Positions 23,740 to 35,002 of a stretch of 64,000 nt of DNA are shown here, piece by piece (position 1 is the first letter of the stretch; each line of letters starts with the position of its first letter). Below the pieces are notes generated by a model, which was not told the origin of the DNA, made no database searches, and saw only the letters and a program-made list of their open reading frames with translations. Source of the stretch: Paraescarpia echinospica (Eukaryota; Annelida; Polychaeta; Sabellida; Siboglinidae); contig CM034541.1 of the NCBI GenBank assembly GCA_020002185.1, positions 32,366,861 to 32,430,860 on the forward strand, written 5' to 3'. A program made the position numbers and the translations under genes.

Positions 23740-24500
23740 TTGTTTGTCTGCATGAGGATTTTGCAGTAATGTGTGTCCATGTTAAATTGCATGTTGTTGT
23801 TAGAAATGCATGTGAATTAAAGTAAAGACAATGTAAAGTAAAAACATTTTATTGAAACTATTTGATGAGATAAATAATGAAAAGTACAATACAATTACAT
23901 GTACAATCACTGCACTTGATGTGTATAATGTAATAATTTTTAATATCATATACACATCACATGCACATAAAATGCAAAACAACAATAGAAACAAAAATTA
24001 GGAAGAGGTTGAAAAAATGTGAGGTATATATAAAAAACAAACAGATATTTTTATCAAGATTCTTTGTTACAAAAAAAACAACACTAGTACACATGATGTC
24101 AAATGCTAGTTGTAGTTATACATGCCTTGTATGTTTACAACTTAGTGACTAAACAATTATGTGTATTTAAAAAAAAAATTAATATCACTTGCCCATAAAA
24201 TATAAACCAATGAGAAAAAATTACTTAGGAAGATGTTTAGTTGAACAACTATAATATGTACATGGGCTGTACATATCAAATAAAAATAACTATTATGAAT
24301 CATAATTGTTTTTTAACAAAGAATAATAATTTATGGTTCTTTGTTAAAAAAAACATCAATATGATATCAAATTCGAAAATTGTGTAGTTTATGCAATGCT
24401 TGGTATGTATGTTTACAACTCGCAAATAATAGTGACTAGACTAGTCAGGATCATCGCCATGTGACTGAGAATTACATGTACAATTACTACATGCTTCATT
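23740..24500. other. AT-rich, no gene recognised
   Basis: Two diverged direct repeats of roughly 250 bp seem to be present, sharing phrases such as TTACAAAAAAAACA and TGTATGTTTACAACT. There is no coding signal. Confidence 0.35.
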
Positions 24501-24504
24501 GATC

Positions 24505-24690
24505 AGGTTTACTCAGCTGTATGAAGTGTACCGGCTACAGACCGCAATAGTTTTGTACAAATAGTCTTCGCATATTAATTTCAGTGTGGCTGAATGCTTC
24601 CCACATAAGTCGAGATGGTGTTCGATTTAACAGGTCTGCCAGGGAGTAAAGTGTAAAGCGCTTTGAGCAATCCTGAGGACTGGATACTAA
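24505..24690 (+). repeat. SINE copy 2 (body and 3' tail)
   Basis: Shares CTCAGCTGTATGAA, ACAAATAGTCTTCGCATA, CTGAATGCTTCCCACATAAG and GGTGTTCGATTTAACAGG with the tRNA-derived SINE at 6400-6675. It ends GTAAAGCGCTTTGAGCAATC, which resembles the 3' end of the L2-like LINEs in this window. The tRNA-like head is missing. Confidence 0.6.
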
Positions 24691-25540
24691 ACCATATCAG
24701 CACAGGTGTATAATCATCATGCGAAGTGAAAATATAATGTAAATTATTTGTGAAAATATAAACCAGTGATAAAAAAGAATAATTTAGAAATATGAAACGT
24801 GGCATGAAAAGTATAACAGTCCTCATGATACATAGAGAACTTAAACAAGTAAAATGCTCCTGTCAGTGTATCAACAGATTGTTGTTGAAAAATGTGAAAA
24901 GGCTTTCAATACCATTACTTCATCACAAACTTGTGTTGTACATAACAAGTACCTGGTGTATGTTGCAAGAACTCAGCTGGCTGCCACTGACTATCAGCAA
25001 CACAAAGACAATGAAACCCTACCACTGTAACAATGCTGGATAATTGGTGTATTTTTCATGGACACTGCTAAAAGTTAAAGTTTAATTGAATACAAATACC
25101 GTGCATTATTGACTTTTGATAAATTTGTCATCACATATAAAATATAATGCATGTCAGAGCCATGCTAATTGTCACTTTGTCTCCGGTATAGGTAGATGCA
25201 GATGTACAGCAAAATGTCAGGAAGCTGGTATGCAGTACCATCGAAGACAGTGAACACATAGTTATGTCATCGATATCCAAACCGAGTAGTTCACCGAAGA
25301 ATGCTCGACACTGAACCTATCTCACAGCATCAAGAGTTGTTGCCCCGAAGACTCATGCTGTATCTGCCAGACCCTGGCACCCACCGTTCCATCACCAACT
25401 GCCGAGCTAGTCAGGCGTCACCATATTCGTATGTCGAGCAACCTACATTCTACATTGGTTTTTAGTCAGTTAAGCTAACTGACTGACCTGGAAGCCAGTG
25501 CAAACCCCATCGGCACTGGGGAATCTGTCACGGATGCAAC
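24690..25540. other. No recognised gene
   Basis: Moderate base composition and short open frames only. Nothing assignable. Confidence 0.4.
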
Positions 25541-25544
25541 ACAT

Positions 25545-25959
25545 GACACAATTAGAGAAGGTATTGGGGCATGGCAAGAGAGGGTCGATACTAGTACACG
25601 TAGGGACAAACAATGCAGACAGGGAGGGAACAACTGGGATAGTTCAGAAGTACAGACATCTAGTGAGGAAGCTAAAGAAGACAAGAGTGGAACAGGTTAT
25701 TCTGTCAGGAATTTTGCCAGTAATGGGAGGAACGGGGGCAACATACAGAAACTGTAAGAGGATGGCGATCAACGCACTAGTTGAGCAGATGTGTGAAGAA
25801 GAGGGCGTGGGATTCATATATTTACGGGGGTATTTTGTTGGGAGAGAAGATATGTACATGAGAGATGGCCTCCATCTAAGTGGGAAGGGGGCAGCAGTAT
25901 TCTCAGAGAATCTGCTGCGATATGTTGACAGTTGGACAGGTTGCATCTATTTAAACTAA
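25545..25959 (+). pseudogene. CR1 ORF1 C-terminal esterase domain (copy B)
   Basis: The translation keeps SILVHVGTNNADREGTT (block III of SGNH hydrolases, G-x-N-x) and RDGLHLSGKGA (block V, D-x-x-H). The N-terminal catalytic-Ser block is missing through 5' truncation. It ends CIYLN followed by TAA, with the U UUA AAC heptamer at 25950-25956 just before the stop. Confidence 0.8.
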
Positions 25960-28660
25960 ATTCGCAGGGGGGACTTGCAGAGAAGCCTGAAGCTGGAGGC
26001 ATAGATAAAGGCAGCAAAAATAATTCAGCAAAGAACAGTCTGGAAAACTGTTCTGAAGCTGGGTATAAATGTGTTTGTTTAAATGCAAGGAGTATAGTAA
26101 ACAAAAGAAATGAACTAAACATTATGGTAAAAGATATTGACCCTCACATAATAGGTATAACCGAATCATGGGCAACCACCGATATATCAGATGCCGAATT
26201 GGGACTGACAGGATATGTAATGTTTAGGAAAGATAGAATAGGAAGAAGGGGAGGTGGAGTTATTTTATATATTAAAGAATCTATCCAGGCTTATGAAATA
26301 AAATTAGACAGAGAAGCAGATTGCGAAGAAGCTGTTTGGTGTAACATAGTTACAGGAAACTCAACGTTAACGGTTGGATTAGTTTATCGAAGTCCAAACA
26401 TAAGCATAGAAGAGAATGAAAAAATACAAAACGCTATAAGTTAAGTGAGCAAACGGGACTGTGTTATTATGGGGGATTTCTAACATGGGCATATAAGATG
26501 GAAATCTCTACAGAGTATGGTTAGTGAGGACCACAAGTTTTTAGTTTTAGTGCAAGATAGTTTCTTTCTCAACATGTGCTAGAACCAACCAGGGGAGAGA
26601 ATGTGTTAGACTTAGTTTTGTCCTCACAGAATGAATTAGTTGACAATGTTAAATTGTGTGAGCCTCTGGGAAGTAGTGATCACAACCAGATACATTTTAC
26701 CATCAAAGTAAAATCAGAAAGAAATAATAAAAAGCAGTTCAGGAGAAATTTCCACAAAGGAAGATATAAGGAAATGAGGAAATATTAAGCAAAGATAGAC
26801 TGGAATAACACACTGAAAAATAAAACCGCAACAGAATGCTGGAATATCTTAAAGAATGAAATAGAGTGCATCGTAGATAAATTTGTTCCCTTCCAAAAAC
26901 AAGGGAAACGGACCAGAAAGAAATACTTATCGACAGAAGCCATTAGAAAAATTAAATATAAACAAATGATGTGGAAGTCATATAGACGTACTGGAAATGA
27001 CGAAGACTACAACATTTATAAAGAAGCACTAAACCAAGCTACAGCTGAAATTAGAAATTTGTGTTTACCAAAGAAGACACTAGTACACTGCCAGTACCAG
27101 AGGCTAAGTTCAAGGGGGCAGAATCAGACCATTTAAGATAGTTAATTGTAAGCCCAGAAATGGTAGCTAAGAAAATTAGGGCTATGAAGGATAATAAATC
27201 ACCTGGAGTGGATGGTATTCCACCCAAACTACTATTGGAAAATGTAGAACAAATTAGCATACCGCTTGCAACAGTTTTCAACTTGTCATTAGAAGAGGGA
27301 GTGGTTCCTTTAGAATGGAAAGAAGCAAGCATTATACCGTTATTTAAAAAAGGTTCGAGAAACAAGTAAAATAATTATAAACCAGTCAGTTTAACATCGG
27401 TGATTTGTAAATTATTAGAAAGACTAATTAAAGATCACATGGTGGATTTTCTTTTTAAACATAAGTTGATAAACCCATCTCAACCTGGGTTTCTAAAAGC
27501 GAGGCCATGCTTAACAAATATGTTATGTTTTTTGGAAAATATCACTAAGTGGGTAGATGATGGATCACCAGTAGATATCATCTACTTAGATTTTCAAAAA
27601 GCTTTCGACAAAGTGCCACATCAAAGATTACTGCTTAAACTAAAAGCCCATGGCATAGGAAATGGTATAATTAACTGGATATAAAAATGGCTGATTGACA
27701 GAAGACAACGGGTAGTTGTTGATGGGGAGGCTTCAAACTGGAAATCAGTTTTGAGTGGGGTTCCACAGGGATCAGTACTGGGACCTATATTATTCTTAAT
27801 ATATATATATAAACGATTTGGACGATGATATAGCTAGCAAGGTGTTTACATTTGGAGATGATACAAAAGTGTTTAGAAGGATTAAAAGTGATGGAGATAG
27901 ACAGCATTTACAAGATGATCTTGACAGGTTGATCAAATGGTCTGAAAAGTGGCAAATGTTGTTCAATTTTGGGAAATGTAAATGCCTTCACACAGGACAT
28001 GGGAACGAATATGTAGAATATACAATGGGGGGAACTGTACTAAGTACTACTGTAAAAGAAAAAGACTTAGGGCTGACAATTAGTGCTGACATGAAGGTTT
28101 CAGAGCAGTGTGGAATTGCAGCTTCAAAGGGAAATAAAATCCTTGGATTGATTAGGCGAAATATAGCATATAAAGAAAAAGAACTAATAATACCACTGTA
28201 CAAAACAATAGTTAGGCCTCATTTAGAATATTGTATACAAGCGTGGAGGCCATACCGCAAGAAGGACATAGATATGCTAGAAAGAGTACAGAGGAGAGCG
28301 ACTAAAATGATACCAAAACTGAGGGATCTTAGTTATGAAAAACGCCTAAAAGAATGTGGTTTAAAAACACTAGAGACCAGGAGATTGAGAGGAGATCAGA
28401 TAGAAGTGTTTAAAATATTGAATGGTTATGAAAATATTGATAGAAATATGTTTTTTTCAGTTAAGAAAGATAGAAAGACTAGAGGACATGAAGTTACATT
28501 AGTAAAGGAGCAGTGTAGATTAGACGTAAGAAAGTTATCATTTTCACAAAGGACTGTGAATGAATGGAACAGATTATCTTATGATTGTGTGGGTGCTAGT
28601 AGTGTGAATATGTTTAAAAATAAAATCGACACATACCTCAGAAGGGCTGGATATATGTAG
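25932..28660 (+). pseudogene. CR1 ORF2 (endonuclease and reverse transcriptase, copy B, broken)
   Basis: The endonuclease domain opens at 25932-26444 with CVCLNARSIVNK, IGITESWATTD and a GGGVILYI segment. A TAA ends it before the catalytic GDFNH block, which is itself mutated to a stop. SSDHNQIHF follows at 26576-26788. RT blocks are at 27160-27684: SPGVDGIPPKLL, then IIYLDFQKAFDKVPHQ. The catalytic block has changed to FGDDT at about 27852. The C-terminus runs to TAG 28660. Multiple stops, so inactive. Confidence 0.85.
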
Positions 28661-28708
28661 ATAAAAGGGTTGGACTCTCGAAAGGGCCAAAGGGCTTCCT
28701 TGTCCACC

Positions 28709-28765
28709 TGCCATCTAGAGTTAATTCTCTGGATGGCAGTCTTGTTAAATCCTGTTAAAAATTGG
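28709..28765 (+). repeat. CR1 3' UTR hairpin and tail (copy B)
   Basis: CCATCTAGAG pairs with CTCTGGATGG across TTAATT, followed by about two TCTTGTTAAA-type units. Confidence 0.7.
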
Positions 28766-28769
28766 GATC

Positions 28770-29297
28770 AATCGGTGGACATTCACATGACAAACCATTA
28801 ATATGCAGCATGCTGCATGGCTGTAGAATCTTGTCCGAGATCCTGGACAAATACAACTGCCCAGTATGCCACATTAACTTGGAGAACTAATGGTACTAAG
28901 CACGCTAGTCCAATCTCCTGTAAAGAAAGGCATATTTTCAGTAAACAAAAATAGGTATCATTGTATTGTTGGAATGTTCATTCTCATAATCAGTAAATAT
29001 AAAATAATGTTTCATGTGTTACCTGCAGCATTTCACAAGAAAAACGGCAGCAAGAAATGTGCTACTACAGCTGCATCTATACATGTTTATATCTTAGGAA
29101 TAGGAACAGTCAGTGTTTACCGGGTTGTTCCGGATTGCTGTGGTGAGAATATATACACATATTGGTAAATACACAAGAATAGCTGGCATATTTCAGTTGA
29201 AAGGTACCACAGGATACCAACATTTTACATAAACTATAGCCAGGCACCAAGGACCACAACGGAAACAAGTGCGAGCATAATCTTGTGTAATCCTTAT
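28770..29297. other. No recognised gene
   Basis: Spacer between the CR1 copy and the gypsy element. A 92-codon open frame near 28890 has no recognisable domain. Confidence 0.4.
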
Positions 29298-29460
29298 TGT
29301 AATGTAGTCGCATTGCTAGGAAGAACTACACGGTTTACGTCGTATTATCGGAGCCGCAGCAGTAGTATATCCGCCGGCTTGTATGTTTTGGTTTTGTTCC
29401 GTTCATGTTAATAAACGAATCCAGCTTCAGTCAGTCTGATTATATCCTGAATATATGACA
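29298..29460 (+). repeat. 5' LTR of gypsy element 2
   Basis: TGTAATG...ATATGACA with an AATAAA signal inside (TTAATAAACG). Nearly identical to 33828-33990. Confidence 0.95.
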
Positions 29461-29461
29461 C

Positions 29462-29477
29462 TGGCGACGAGTATCTG
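29462..29477 (+). other. Primer binding site of gypsy element 2
   Basis: TGGCGACGAGTATCTG starts one base after the 5' LTR. The matching tRNA was not determined. Confidence 0.6.
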
Positions 29478-29492
29478 AATCCAACCTGCGCG

Positions 29493-30263
29493 ATGGCTTC
29501 CTCGAGCATCATCGGTGCTATGTGCGAGTTCGATGAGCGAAGAGAGGAGGTCAACAGCTATCTGGAAAGACTGGAGCAGTGGATGCTGGCTAACGCTATT
29601 GGTGAGCCTACGCCGGCCTGCACAGCGGATCGTCGTGTGAGTGTGCTTCTAGCTGTAATCGGGCCTAAAGCATACGCCCTTCTACGGAACCTACTCACTC
29701 CAGCAAAGCAGTCTGATCAGACTTTTGCAGTGCTGACAGCGACCCTGGTGACGCACTACCGACCACAGCGAATTGTGATCGCTGAACGCTTCCGGTACAA
29801 CAAACGCAACCAGGGTGACGGGGAGTCAGTAGCCGACTACATAGTGGCACTGAAACAGCTGGCCTCGACGTGTGACTTTGGGACGTTTCTGGATGAGGCG
29901 TTGAGGGACCGTTTCGTATGCGTTCTACACAACGAAGCTACGCAGAAGCGCCTCCTAGCGGACAAAGATTTGACGTTCATCACCGCGTGCACGGTCGCTC
30001 AAGCGATGGAGCTGGCAGCTCACAACACGATGGAGCTGACTGGCAAGGCAAGTGTGATGGAGGTACACCGGGTGACGGGTCATCCACGACGGCAGCAGCA
30101 GGTGTTGACGAAAGAGCATGTGGTGTCGAGGAGAACGGGCGATAATACAGCGAGGCAGTCGTGTATGCGTTGCGGGCTGAATCACGATGCTCAGACTTGC
30201 AAGTTTCGCAAAGCTAAGTGCTATGGGTGCGGACGTATTGGACATTTGCATAAAATGTGCTAA
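29493..30263 (+). CDS. Gag polyprotein, gypsy element 2
   Basis: 256 codons starting at ATG 29493, 33 bp after the LTR. The middle resembles the retrotransposon gag capsid domain (VLTATLVTHYRPQRIVIAERF and NQGDGESVADYIVALKQLA). The end has two zinc knuckles, CMRCGLNHDAQTC and CYGCGRIGHLHKMC. The product forms the particle that packages element RNA. The frame ends with TAA exactly after the last knuckle cysteine. Pol continues in the same frame, so a Gag-Pol fusion would need readthrough or a mutated sense codon. Confidence 0.9.
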   Translation: MASSSIIGAMCEFDERREEVNSYLERLEQWMLANAIGEPTPACTADRRVSVLLAVIGPKAYALLRNLLTPAKQSDQTFAVLTATLVTHYRPQRIVIAERFRYNKRNQGDGESVADYIVALKQLASTCDFGTFLDEALRDRFVCVLHNEATQKRLLADKDLTFITACTVAQAMELAAHNTMELTGKASVMEVHRVTGHPRRQQQVLTKEHVVSRRTGDNTARQSCMRCGLNHDAQTCKFRKAKCYGCGRIGHLHKMC

Positions 30264-30284
30264 AGTCGCAGCAACACCAACCTG

Positions 30285-32600
30285 GTGCATGATGACGGAG
30301 GGGAAGATGACAGCAGTAGTGGACTCGGAATTCACCACATCACGGAGGCCAGATCGACGGGCGACAGTGACGTGTCCGCGATTACGGTGGGACAGCACAC
30401 ACCTAAGTACATGGTGACTGTCAGGGTTGATGGTAGGCCTATCGACATGGAGATCGATACTGGCGCAGTGGTGTCAGTCGCGTCCGAGCAGCTGTACAAT
30501 GAACAGTTGTCTCGCTTTGCACTAGAGCCAACACAGCTGCAACTGAGAGACTATCAGGGTGGTCTCCTGCCGCTAAGAGGAGTGATAACCATCCCGGTGA
30601 GCTACAACAAACAGAGTATTGAACTACCTCTCGTCATCGTGGCAGGTGACGGACGACGACCAGCGCTGCTAGGTCGCAATTGGATGGCGCAAATCCAGCT
30701 GGACTGGCCCAGCATTCGGGCAATCTCGCTTGACAGCGACGTGGCGACAGCCGATGACGTCGTGAGGCGCCACCTACCGGTCTTCGAGGAAGGCTATGGT
30801 GGAATCAACGACTTCAAAGTGACGATTCATGTGCGGCCGGATACGACTGCGGTGTTCAAGAAGTCTCGTCCAGTGCCGTACGCTAGACGAGAGATGGTGG
30901 CCGCGGAGCTCGATAAGTTGGAGGCTAACAAGGTCATCACGAAGGTGGAGCGCTCTGACTGGGCGACACCGACGGTCAATGTGTTGAAGTCGGATAAAAC
31001 TGTACGAATCTGCGGTGACTACAAGGTCACAGTTAACCCGCATGTAGAGGTGGACCGCTATCCACTTCCTACAGCCGAAGACATCTTCGCGACGCTGGCG
31101 GGAGGAACAAAGTTCACGAAACTGGACCTGGCACACGCGTACAACCAGCTAGAGCTCGATGATGAGTCCAAACGCCTGCTGACGATCAATACACATAAGG
31201 GTCTGTATCAGCCGAACAGACTTAGTTATGGTGTGAACTCTGCCCCGGCCATATTCCAGCGAACCATGGATCAGGTGTTGGCGGGGATAGACGGTGTCGC
31301 TTGTTATCTCGACGACATCTTGATTACTGCGAGGTCGAACGAGCAACATCTGCAGAGGCTTGATGAGGTGCTGAGCCGACTGCAACGCTACGGCATTCGA
31401 TTGAAACTCGCAAACTGCAAGTTCATGGCGGACCAGATTGAGTATCTGGGTCACCTGGTTACCGCGGAGGGACTGCTTCCCACCGCTGACAAGATCGCGG
31501 CTCTCAAGGAAGCGCCGAGACCGACGAACACCACAGAACTGCGCAGCTATCTTGGGCTGCTCAAATACTACATGAAGTTCTTGCCGGACTTGTCCACGCT
31601 GTTGGCGCCGTTACACATGCTGACACACTCGGGTGCAGATTGGTCATGGGACACGACGTGCGAACAGGCGTTCAAACGCACCAAGGAACTAATCTGTAAT
31701 GCGGACATTCTGTGCCACTATGATGCGAAGAAGCCTTTGAAGCTCGCTTGTGATGGCTCTTCGTATGGAGTTGGTGCGGTGATATCGGATGTTTCACCCG
31801 ATGGCGTGGAGAGGCCGATAGCATTCGCCTCCCGCACGATGACGTCGGCCGAGCGTAACTACTCGCAAGTCGAACGAGAGGCATTGGCCATCATTTTCGG
31901 GGTGAAGCGCTTTCGACAATATTTGTGGGGCCGCCACTTCACACTTGAGACGGACCACAAGCCGCTAGTCACTATACTGGGGTCAAGGAGCGGTATACCT
32001 ACGATGACAGCAGCTCGTGTTCAGAGGTGGGCGTTGATTCTGTCGGCCTACACCTATGACATCCAGTATCGGCCTGGCTCGGAACTGCTGCATGCTGACG
32101 CCTTCTCCAGGCTGCCGTACAACGATCCTGGGAAGACAGCTGATGGGAGTGACGACATTTTCCACTTTACGTGTGTGGATGAACTGCCAGTCACGAGCCA
32201 ACAGATCAAAGAGGCCACTCGAAAGAACCCCGTGCTAGCCAAGGTGTTCAACTTCATCATGAATGGCTGGCCTGCGAGAGTGAATGATGACGACCTACAA
32301 CCCTACTTCATCCGTCGAAACGAACTTTCAGTCGAGCAGGGGTGCATCCTATGGGGGTTGAGAGTGGTCGTGCCACCGAACTGGCGCCAACGGCTCATGG
32401 ACGACCTACATGAGGGTCACATGGGCATGACACGGATGAAAGGCGTGGCAAGGAGTTACCTCTGGTGGCCTCGTCTGGACCAGGAGATCGAGTCACGTGT
32501 CCACGTGTCCACGAGTGCATGGCTACAAGCAACACACAGCCTGTGGTGCCATTGCAGCCGTGGTCGTGGCCTGTACGTCCGTGGATGCGCGTACACATAG
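30285..32600 (+). CDS. Pol: protease, reverse transcriptase, RNase H, integrase N-terminus (gypsy element 2)
   Basis: 771 codons in the same frame as gag. Protease: MEIDTGAVVSVASE. RT: KSDKTVRICGDYKVTVN, TKLDLAHAYNQLEL, and the catalytic YLDDILIT. RNase H: LKLACDGSSYGVGAVISD, QVEREALAIIFGVKRF and TDHKPLVTILG. The integrase zinc domain starts with LHEGHMGMTRMKG and YLWWPRLD. The frame is then lost at a tandem 8-bp duplication (CACGTGTC at 32494-32501 and 32502-32509) and ends at TAG 32600. All catalytic residues of protease, RT and RNase H appear intact. Confidence 0.92.
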   Translation: MHDDGGEDDSSSGLGIHHITEARSTGDSDVSAITVGQHTPKYMVTVRVDGRPIDMEIDTGAVVSVASEQLYNEQLSRFALEPTQLQLRDYQGGLLPLRGVITIPVSYNKQSIELPLVIVAGDGRRPALLGRNWMAQIQLDWPSIRAISLDSDVATADDVVRRHLPVFEEGYGGINDFKVTIHVRPDTTAVFKKSRPVPYARREMVAAELDKLEANKVITKVERSDWATPTVNVLKSDKTVRICGDYKVTVNPHVEVDRYPLPTAEDIFATLAGGTKFTKLDLAHAYNQLELDDESKRLLTINTHKGLYQPNRLSYGVNSAPAIFQRTMDQVLAGIDGVACYLDDILITARSNEQHLQRLDEVLSRLQRYGIRLKLANCKFMADQIEYLGHLVTAEGLLPTADKIAALKEAPRPTNTTELRSYLGLLKYYMKFLPDLSTLLAPLHMLTHSGADWSWDTTCEQAFKRTKELICNADILCHYDAKKPLKLACDGSSYGVGAVISDVSPDGVERPIAFASRTMTSAERNYSQVEREALAIIFGVKRFRQYLWGRHFTLETDHKPLVTILGSRSGIPTMTAARVQRWALILSAYTYDIQYRPGSELLHADAFSRLPYNDPGKTADGSDDIFHFTCVDELPVTSQQIKEATRKNPVLAKVFNFIMNGWPARVNDDDLQPYFIRRNELSVEQGCILWGLRVVVPPNWRQRLMDDLHEGHMGMTRMKGVARSYLWWPRLDQEIESRVHVSTSAWLQATHSLWCHCSRGRGLYVRGCAYT

Positions 32601-33676
32601 ATTACGCAGAGAAAGATGGAAACAACTTCCTAGTCCTGATTGACAGCCACACGAAGTGGGTGGAGGTGTTTCAGATGCGTCTCACGACTTCACAGCGTAC
32701 GATTGAGATTCTACGCAACCTGTTCGCAGCTCATGGTCTTCCTGAGGAGATCGTTAGTGACAATGGGCCGCAATTTACGTCTCATGATTTCCGAGATTTC
32801 TGTCGCCTGAACGGCATCAAGCAGACGTTGGTGCCGCCCTATCACGCAGCCAGCAATGGGGCGGCTGAGAGGGCAGTGGGACTCCTGAAGCAGGCGCTGC
32901 TGAGGGACGTTCTCGAGGCGAAGTATGGCTGCGTTCACATATCGCTTCAGCATCGCCTGGCGAACTTCCTGTTGCGATATAGGAACACTCCGCACAGTGT
33001 GACGGGGCGGACACCGGCCGAACTGTTCCTGAAACGGCAGGTGAGAACCCGGTTCACTCTGTTGAAGCCGAGTCTGAAGGAAGATGTTGAGGAGCGACAA
33101 GCGAAGCAGAAGCTCTTCCATGATCGAGCCGGTGTGAAGGATCGCTACTTCATCCTACATCAGCATGTCGCGGTGCGCAACACTCGAGGTGGAGTAGCGA
33201 AATGGCTCGCGGGAACGATCGTCAAAGTGGTGGGACCCAGAACGTACATCGTTCGTGTTTCTGGGACAAACCGGTACGTACACGCCGATCATCTGATGAC
33301 GACTTCAGTGACGGAGGACGCACTGCGACGCGATCTGCGAGTGTCGACTCAGCCGAGCGTGACGACTCAACCGGGCGTGACGACTCAACAGGGCGTGACG
33401 ACTCAACCGGGCGTGGCGACTCAACCGGGCGTGACGACTCAACCAGACGCGACGACTCAACCAGTCGTGAAGACTCAACCGAGCGCGACGACTCAACCGA
33501 ACGAGACGACTCGTCCAAGCGTGATGACGACACCGACCGTGATGACCACTCCTGAGGTGATTACGACTCCGAGGGCACGTGCTGCGACGACACCACCGGC
33601 GACTGATGGCGTGAACTCTCCCCAACGGCGCTATCCGTCAAGGTATCGGAAACCAGTCGTACGGCTCGACCTGTGA
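32465..33676 (+). CDS. Pol: integrase core and repeat-rich C-terminus (gypsy element 2)
   Basis: 403 open codons in the frame left after the 8-bp duplication. The first roughly 15 codons are not natural. The integrase core has VHIDYAEKDGNNFLVLIDS (first Asp), EIVSDNGPQFTS (second Asp) and NGAAERAVGLLKQ (Glu). A GPY/F-like domain follows (WLAGTIVKVVGPRTYIVRV). The tail is about 13 hexapeptides of TTQPGV type encoded by an 18-bp minisatellite (33345-33540), then TTP-rich sequence and a basic end. The tail is unusual for integrases. Confidence 0.9.
   Translation: MASSGPGDRVTCPRVHECMATSNTQPVVPLQPWSWPVRPWMRVHIDYAEKDGNNFLVLIDSHTKWVEVFQMRLTTSQRTIEILRNLFAAHGLPEEIVSDNGPQFTSHDFRDFCRLNGIKQTLVPPYHAASNGAAERAVGLLKQALLRDVLEAKYGCVHISLQHRLANFLLRYRNTPHSVTGRTPAELFLKRQVRTRFTLLKPSLKEDVEERQAKQKLFHDRAGVKDRYFILHQHVAVRNTRGGVAKWLAGTIVKVVGPRTYIVRVSGTNRYVHADHLMTTSVTEDALRRDLRVSTQPSVTTQPGVTTQQGVTTQPGVATQPGVTTQPDATTQPVVKTQPSATTQPNETTRPSVMTTPTVMTTPEVITTPRARAATTPPATDGVNSPQRRYPSRYRKPVVRLDL
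33345..33540 (+). repeat. 18-bp minisatellite in the integrase tail
   Basis: Units of ACTCAACCGGGCGTGACG, with substitutions mainly at the fifth and sixth codons, keep the reading frame. All frames are nearly stop-free here, which produces large spurious open frames on both strands. Confidence 0.9.
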
Positions 33677-33827
33677 GTACGTAACACTGCACCCCGTGGG
33701 TCATAATAATACCCCTGTGCATTACTTAAGTTGTTTGTGACGTTTACTACATTTCTTGTCCGTGTTGCCATACAACAACTGAACTGAACATTAGTAGTAG
33801 AGAACTCTTTAATTTAGTGTGGAGGAG

Positions 33828-33990
33828 TGTAATGTAGTCGCATTGCTAGGAAGAACTACACGGTTTACGTCGTATTATCGGAGCCGCAGCAGTAGTATAT
33901 CCGCCGGCTTGTGTGTTTTGGTTTTGTTCCGTTCATGTTAATAAACGAATCCAGCTTCAGTCAGTCTGATTATATCCTGAATATATGACA
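33828..33990 (+). repeat. 3' LTR of gypsy element 2
   Basis: 163 bp, preceded by a short purine run (GGAGGAG, 33821-33827) that can serve as polypurine tract. Confidence 0.95.
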
Positions 33991-35002
33991 CTTATATATG
34001 GTGTATTCTAGCTGTATTTATATTTTATGTATTTATACTTTTACATTTTTGTATTGAATAAAATCATCATCACCATCATGGACATGGTTGTCATATAAAA
34101 ATCTCAATTATTTTGCATAAACTACAATGCAAATCAACAACATTCTGCAGTACCAATATCAAAATGTGAGTCACAAAACACTGTTTTAATAATTATGATC
34201 ACCAGTATAATACTCCCGTGTTTGACGTTCTGTTGCACGAAATTACGGATGCTCCCTGACTAAGTCTAAGTTACTTGCACGATCAAAAGGGACCTACTGC
34301 CAAACCAATGTTACTTGTCATTTCGCACCCTCACGTCATCTATTCTCTATATGTATTGTCGCAATAACATAGTTTATTAACAAGATCCTACGTAACCAAA
34401 TACAATGCATATCAAATATTATACTCGTTGTCACAACCTCTGGCTGAAATCGTCATGGACCTGGTGACTGGCTTAGCCTTAGCCTTAGTCTTAGACTTAG
34501 TCAGCCTCGAGTCGAGTGTACACGTTCGCAAGTTGCAATTATCGTTGAATTAATACACGGCTACGCGTTCTTGTTGCTAACTGCGATAGTGTAATACGTA
34601 CCTTCGTACAACCACTTTGGAATCTTCGTCTTGATACACCAAAGCACGTGTATGTTGTTATTGTTTTCGAATGCGTGGGATGCCGATCTCGCGTAAAGCA
34701 CGTGACCGAAATGACGCAGGAGGTCGACAGCGCAATTGGCTTTCGTCAGCTATACCCAATGTAACAACAAATCTGTTCTTTCAGACGATTAAAAAACAAC
34801 TACGCATTTTTTTATTAAACTGACTGTGCGCACTAGTTAAATTATTCACACATTACACATCTAGACCTAGTAGAACCGGATTGGCGATGGGCAAACGAAT
34901 TGGTTGAGGACCTTTAAGCATAGCATATTTGCCACCGCTAACGATGCAGGAGTATTAAAACGTCATATTTGTTTTTGAAAAAGTGTCGGCTGTAGTGTAA
35001 CG

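Larger units (their letters stand above)
25545..28770 (+). mobile_element. CR1-like retrotransposon, copy B (5'-truncated, decayed)
   Basis: Starts inside the ORF1 esterase domain and runs through endonuclease, RT and 3' UTR to the repeat tail at about 28765. Compared with copies C and D it lacks about 190 bp between the endonuclease and RT (junction about 27058) and has several stops. Confidence 0.9.
29298..33990 (+). mobile_element. Ty3/gypsy LTR retrotransposon 2 (recent insertion)
   Basis: 163-bp LTRs at 29298-29460 and 33828-33990 differ at one position by eye. A perfect 5-bp target duplication (CTTAT, 29293-29297 and 33991-33995) flanks them. The order is gag, protease, RT, RNase H, integrase on the plus strand. 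GC content is higher than its surroundings. Two lesions are seen: an in-frame TAA between gag and protease, and an 8-bp duplication in the integrase zinc domain. Confidence 0.95.

Noticed and set aside
33202..33625. Open frames rich in DDSTGR, or Arg/Ser-rich frames, over the integrase tail
   Set aside because: Shadows of the 18-bp minisatellite. The integrase frame is the one continuous with conserved domains.
34480..34510. TTAGCC/TTAGTC/TTAGAC run as an interstitial telomere repeat
   Set aside because: Only about five imperfect units, none the TTAGGG of animal telomeres.
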